A stretch of DNA of 6,188 bases from NCBI GenBank assembly GCA_021730835.1, contig JAKFYP010000131.1, forward strand, positions 1 to 6,188, written 5' to 3'. The notes below the pieces were generated by a model that saw only the letters and a program-made list of their open reading frames with translations, had not been told where the DNA came from and did not search any database. This document shows, piece by piece, positions 4,356 to 6,188 of the stretch; position 1 is the first letter of the stretch, and each line of letters starts with the position of its first letter. The position numbers and the translations under genes are program-made. The DNA is from Alphaproteobacteria bacterium (GTDB lineage Bacteria > Pseudomonadota > Alphaproteobacteria > Rickettsiales > UBA998).

Positions 4356-4991
4356 TTACTCCGCCGCCTTGACTTCGCCTTCCGCCACCGCAGCCGTCGC
4401 GCCTTCCGCTACATCGTCGGATTGCTTGCTACGGCCCGCGATGGTTGCAATGGTGAAGTCACGATCCCGGATTTCCGGGCGCACGCCTTCAGGCAGGCTG
4501 ATATGCGAAATATGGATGCTGTCGCCGATATTGGCATTGAGCAGGTCAATCTCGATGCTCTCGGGAATGGCCGCAGGCTTGCAGACCAGACCAATATCAT
4601 GACGCACCACGTTGAGCACCCCACCGCGCTTGATGCCGATGCAGCGATCCTGATTGCGGAAACGCACCCGGACTTTTACCGTGATTTCCGAATCTTCATC
4701 AACACGCAGAAAGTCGGCATGCTCAATGCGATCCGTCACCGGATGCAACTGAATATCTTTCGGCAGGGCATATTGCGGCCCCTTTCCGGTATCAATGCTG
4801 ACGATCTTGCTGAAGAACCCGCCCTTGCGATAGGCGATCTGGATTTCCTTCTCCGGCAAGGTGATGTTAAGCGGCTCGCTTCCCCTGCCATAGAGGATGG
4901 CGGGAATCCTGCCTTCGCGGCGCAGCGTGCGCGCAGCCCCTTTGCCAAGGTTTTCCCGAGACTCTCCAGTGAATGCGATGGCGGTTTTCAT
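4356..4991 (-). CDS. rplY: 50S ribosomal protein L25, long (TL5/Ctc) form
   Basis: L25 binds 5S rRNA in the large ribosomal subunit. This 211-residue product is the two-domain form. The N-terminal L25 domain (about 1-97) shows GKGAARTLRREGRIPAILYG (17-36, with one residue trimmed from the usual match) and QLHPVTDRIEHADFLRV (81-97). The C-terminal TL5/Ctc domain (about 100-186) shows GIKRGGVLNVVRHDIGL (119-135), GDSIHISHISLPEGV (156-170) and RDFTIATI (177-184). An Ala/Glu-rich tail (about 192-211) ends the protein, as is common in alphaproteobacteria. The start is well supported by AAGGAG 7 nt upstream. It follows prs by 36 bp and precedes pth by 61 bp, all on one strand, so co-transcription is likely. 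Confidence 0.96.
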   Translation of the reverse strand: MKTAIAFTGESRENLGKGAARTLRREGRIPAILYGRGSEPLNITLPEKEIQIAYRKGGFFSKIVSIDTGKGPQYALPKDIQLHPVTDRIEHADFLRVDEDSEITVKVRVRFRNQDRCIGIKRGGVLNVVRHDIGLVCKPAAIPESIEIDLLNANIGDSIHISHISLPEGVRPEIRDRDFTIATIAGRSKQSDDVAEGATAAVAEGEVKAAE

Positions 4992-4998
4992 GTACTGA

Positions 4999-5004
4999 CT
5001 CCTT
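4999..5004 (-). promoter_or_regulatory. Strong Shine-Dalgarno of rplY
   Basis: The minus strand reads AAGGAG, 7 nt before the rplY ATG. This is the best ribosome-binding site in the window and fits the high expression of a ribosomal protein. Confidence 0.85.
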
Positions 5005-5027
5005 AAAAAGAACGCTATATAAGCTAT

Positions 5028-5981
5028 TTAGTGTTTTACCGCAAGCGGTTCGTCAAACAGGCTGGAGACGGATGTTTCCTCGGCCACCCGCTTCAATGCT
5101 TCGGCCAGCAGCGGGGCAATGCTAATGACCCGTATTTTCTCAACTTTTTTAGCATCCTCTGACATCCGGATGCTATTGGTGACCACCAGCTCCTTCAGTG
5201 CGGAGTTACGGATGCGATCCAGCGCCGGGCCGGATAGAACCCCGTGCGTCGCATAGGCCGACACGCTCGCCGCGCCTCCTTTGGCCAGCGCCGCCGCCGC
5301 GTTGCACATGGTTCCGGCGGAGTCAATGATATCGTCGAACAGGATACAGTCGCGGCCTTCCACCTCACCGATGATATTGAGTACCTCGGAAATTCCGGCG
5401 CGCTCGCGGCGTTTATCAACGATGGCGAGATCGGCGTCAATGCGCTTGGCCAGCGCCCGCGCCCGCACCACGCCGCCAACATCCGGGGATACGATCACGA
5501 GATTTTTGTTGGGATAGTGCTCAAGAATATCCTCGGCAATGGCCGGGGAAGCATAGACGTGATCAAGCGGAATATCGAAAAACCCCTGTATCTGCCCGGC
5601 ATGCAAATCAAGCGCCAGCACACGGTCGGCCCCGGCCTTGGTGATGATATTGGCGACCAGCTTGGCGGAAATCGGGGTGCGAGGGCCGGGCTTGCGATCC
5701 TGCCGCGCATAGCCGAAATAAGGGAATACGCAGGTGATGCGCTTGGCCGAGGCACGCTTTAAGGCGTCAATGGCAATGAGCATTTCCATGATATTATCGT
5801 TGGCGGGGTAGGAGGTGGACTGGATGAAAAACACATCCTGCCCCCGGACGTTATCAAGAATTTCAACAAAAATCTCCATATCCGAGAAGCGCTTGATATT
5901 GGCATTCGCCAGCGTCGTCCCGAGGTATCCGGCCATCTCCTGTGCCAGAGGAAGATTGCTGTTGCCCGATAGCAATTTCAT
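5028..5981 (-). CDS. prs: Ribose-phosphate pyrophosphokinase (PRPP synthetase)
   Basis: Prs converts ribose 5-phosphate and ATP to PRPP and AMP in the cytoplasm, feeding purine, pyrimidine, NAD, histidine and tryptophan synthesis. The 317-residue length matches class I bacterial enzymes. Visible motifs are FSDMEIFVEI (32-41), the ATP-binding FPYFGYARQDRK (86-97), DLHAGQIQGFFDIP (125-138) with the conserved His127, PDVGGVVRA (166-174), the catalytic flexible-loop start DKRRER (189-194) with K190 and R192, and the PRPP-binding loop FDDIIDSAGTM (215-225). All key positions appear intact. An AGGAA ribosome site (5988-5992) lies 6 nt before the ATG. It is the first gene of the minus-strand series, with rplY 36 bp downstream, and diverges from dnaE. 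Confidence 0.98.
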   Translation of the reverse strand: MKLLSGNSNLPLAQEMAGYLGTTLANANIKRFSDMEIFVEILDNVRGQDVFFIQSTSYPANDNIMEMLIAIDALKRASAKRITCVFPYFGYARQDRKPGPRTPISAKLVANIITKAGADRVLALDLHAGQIQGFFDIPLDHVYASPAIAEDILEHYPNKNLVIVSPDVGGVVRARALAKRIDADLAIVDKRRERAGISEVLNIIGEVEGRDCILFDDIIDSAGTMCNAAAALAKGGAASVSAYATHGVLSGPALDRIRNSALKELVVTNSIRMSEDAKKVEKIRVISIAPLLAEALKRVAEETSVSSLFDEPLAVKH

Positions 5982-6044
5982 GGGGATTTCCTGTTATTTT
6001 TCTGAATCCGCCTTCTAACAGCCGTCTGGTATGATGTAAACGGT

Positions 6045-6072
6045 TTTATACAATTATGCGAACAGACTACAA
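6045..6072 (-). promoter_or_regulatory. Candidate prs promoter
   Basis: On the minus strand TTGTAG (complement at 6067-6072, 3/6) is followed after 16 bp by TATAAA (6045-6050, 5/6), placing the transcript start near 6038 and leaving a leader of about 56 nt. It lies in the 132-bp gap shared with dnaE. A TACAAT box at 6049-6054 on the plus strand could serve dnaE, but no good -35 accompanies it. Confidence 0.4.
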
Positions 6073-6113
6073 AGCAACTTGTTCCAGATGCCAGACGTTC
6101 TATAACGACAAGT

Positions 6114-6188
6114 ATGCCCAGCTTTGTCCATTTACGCGTCCACACGGCCTATTCCCTGCTTGAGGGAGCGGTGCGCATCAAGGAGCTG
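6114..6188 (+). CDS. dnaE: DNA polymerase III alpha subunit, first 25 codons (cut by window edge)
   Basis: DnaE is the catalytic subunit of the replicative DNA polymerase. From the ATG at 6114 the frame stays open to the window end and encodes MPSFVHLRVHTAYSLLEGAV followed by RIKEL. This matches the start of the N-terminal PHP domain of proteobacterial DnaE, where FVHLRVHSxYS-L-xEGA is characteristic. The first PHP metal motif reads HLRVH rather than HLHVH, the degenerate form also found in the E. coli subunit, which lacks PHP exonuclease activity; the rest of the domain is outside the window. The start is fixed by alignment to the family N-terminus. No clear Shine-Dalgarno is seen (only CAAG nearby). 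It diverges from prs. Confidence 0.9.
   Translation, partial: MPSFVHLRVHTAYSLLEGAVRIKEL

Noticed and set aside
4269..5006. 245-codon plus-strand open frame opposite rplY and the pth start
   Set aside because: This is a long shadow frame produced by the GC-rich codon usage of rplY on the other strand; it shows no family motifs.
5244..5762. 172-codon plus-strand open frame opposite prs
   Set aside because: It is antisense to conserved prs codons and has no independent coding signal.
6056..6163. 35-codon plus-strand ORF with a CxxC zinc-finger-like pattern
   Set aside because: It overlaps the dnaE start by about 50 bp in another frame, has no ribosome site, and the DnaE N-terminus is unmistakable in the competing frame.

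Overview
The window looks like an alphaproteobacterial chromosome segment of moderate GC content. This is inferred from the Prs, L25/Ctc-type RplY, Pth and DnaE sequences and from the prs-rplY-pth gene order, not from a database search. Two ends are cut: an unrecognised gene runs off the left edge on the minus strand, and the first 25 codons of dnaE run off the right edge on the plus strand.

Layout from left to right. Positions 1-174 hold the N-terminal part of an unknown minus-strand gene. Positions 175-636 are a gene-free region packed with palindromes, including three copies of a 21-bp hairpin unit (two direct, one inverted). Positions 637-712 are a minus-strand tRNA-Lys(UUU) with an encoded CCA end. 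A second intergenic stretch (713-1073) contains a candidate promoter for the tRNA and one for the next gene. Positions 1074-1820 encode a plus-strand lipoprotein of unknown function. It converges on a minus-strand membrane acyltransferase (acyltransferase-3 family, 1817-2941), and the two genes overlap by four bases.

The rest is a minus-strand series read from right to left: prs (PRPP synthetase), rplY (ribosomal protein L25), pth (peptidyl-tRNA hydrolase), then a low-GC cassette with a HEPN-like hypothetical gene and a 29-codon ORF coupled to it, then the acyltransferase. prs-rplY-pth is a housekeeping set serving nucleotide precursor supply and translation, with gaps of 36 and 61 bp, and is probably co-transcribed. 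dnaE diverges from prs across a 132-bp shared upstream region.

The two least ordinary parts are the palindrome cluster at 258-465 and the cassette at 2941-3711. The cassette is visibly poorer in GC (about 43% in sampled lines, against about 60% in a sampled pth line), is bounded by near-perfect 17-bp inverted repeats, and carries the same 14-bp ribosome-binding/start module at both of its ORFs. It is the best candidate here for something acquired and undescribed, but its function cannot be read from sequence alone.
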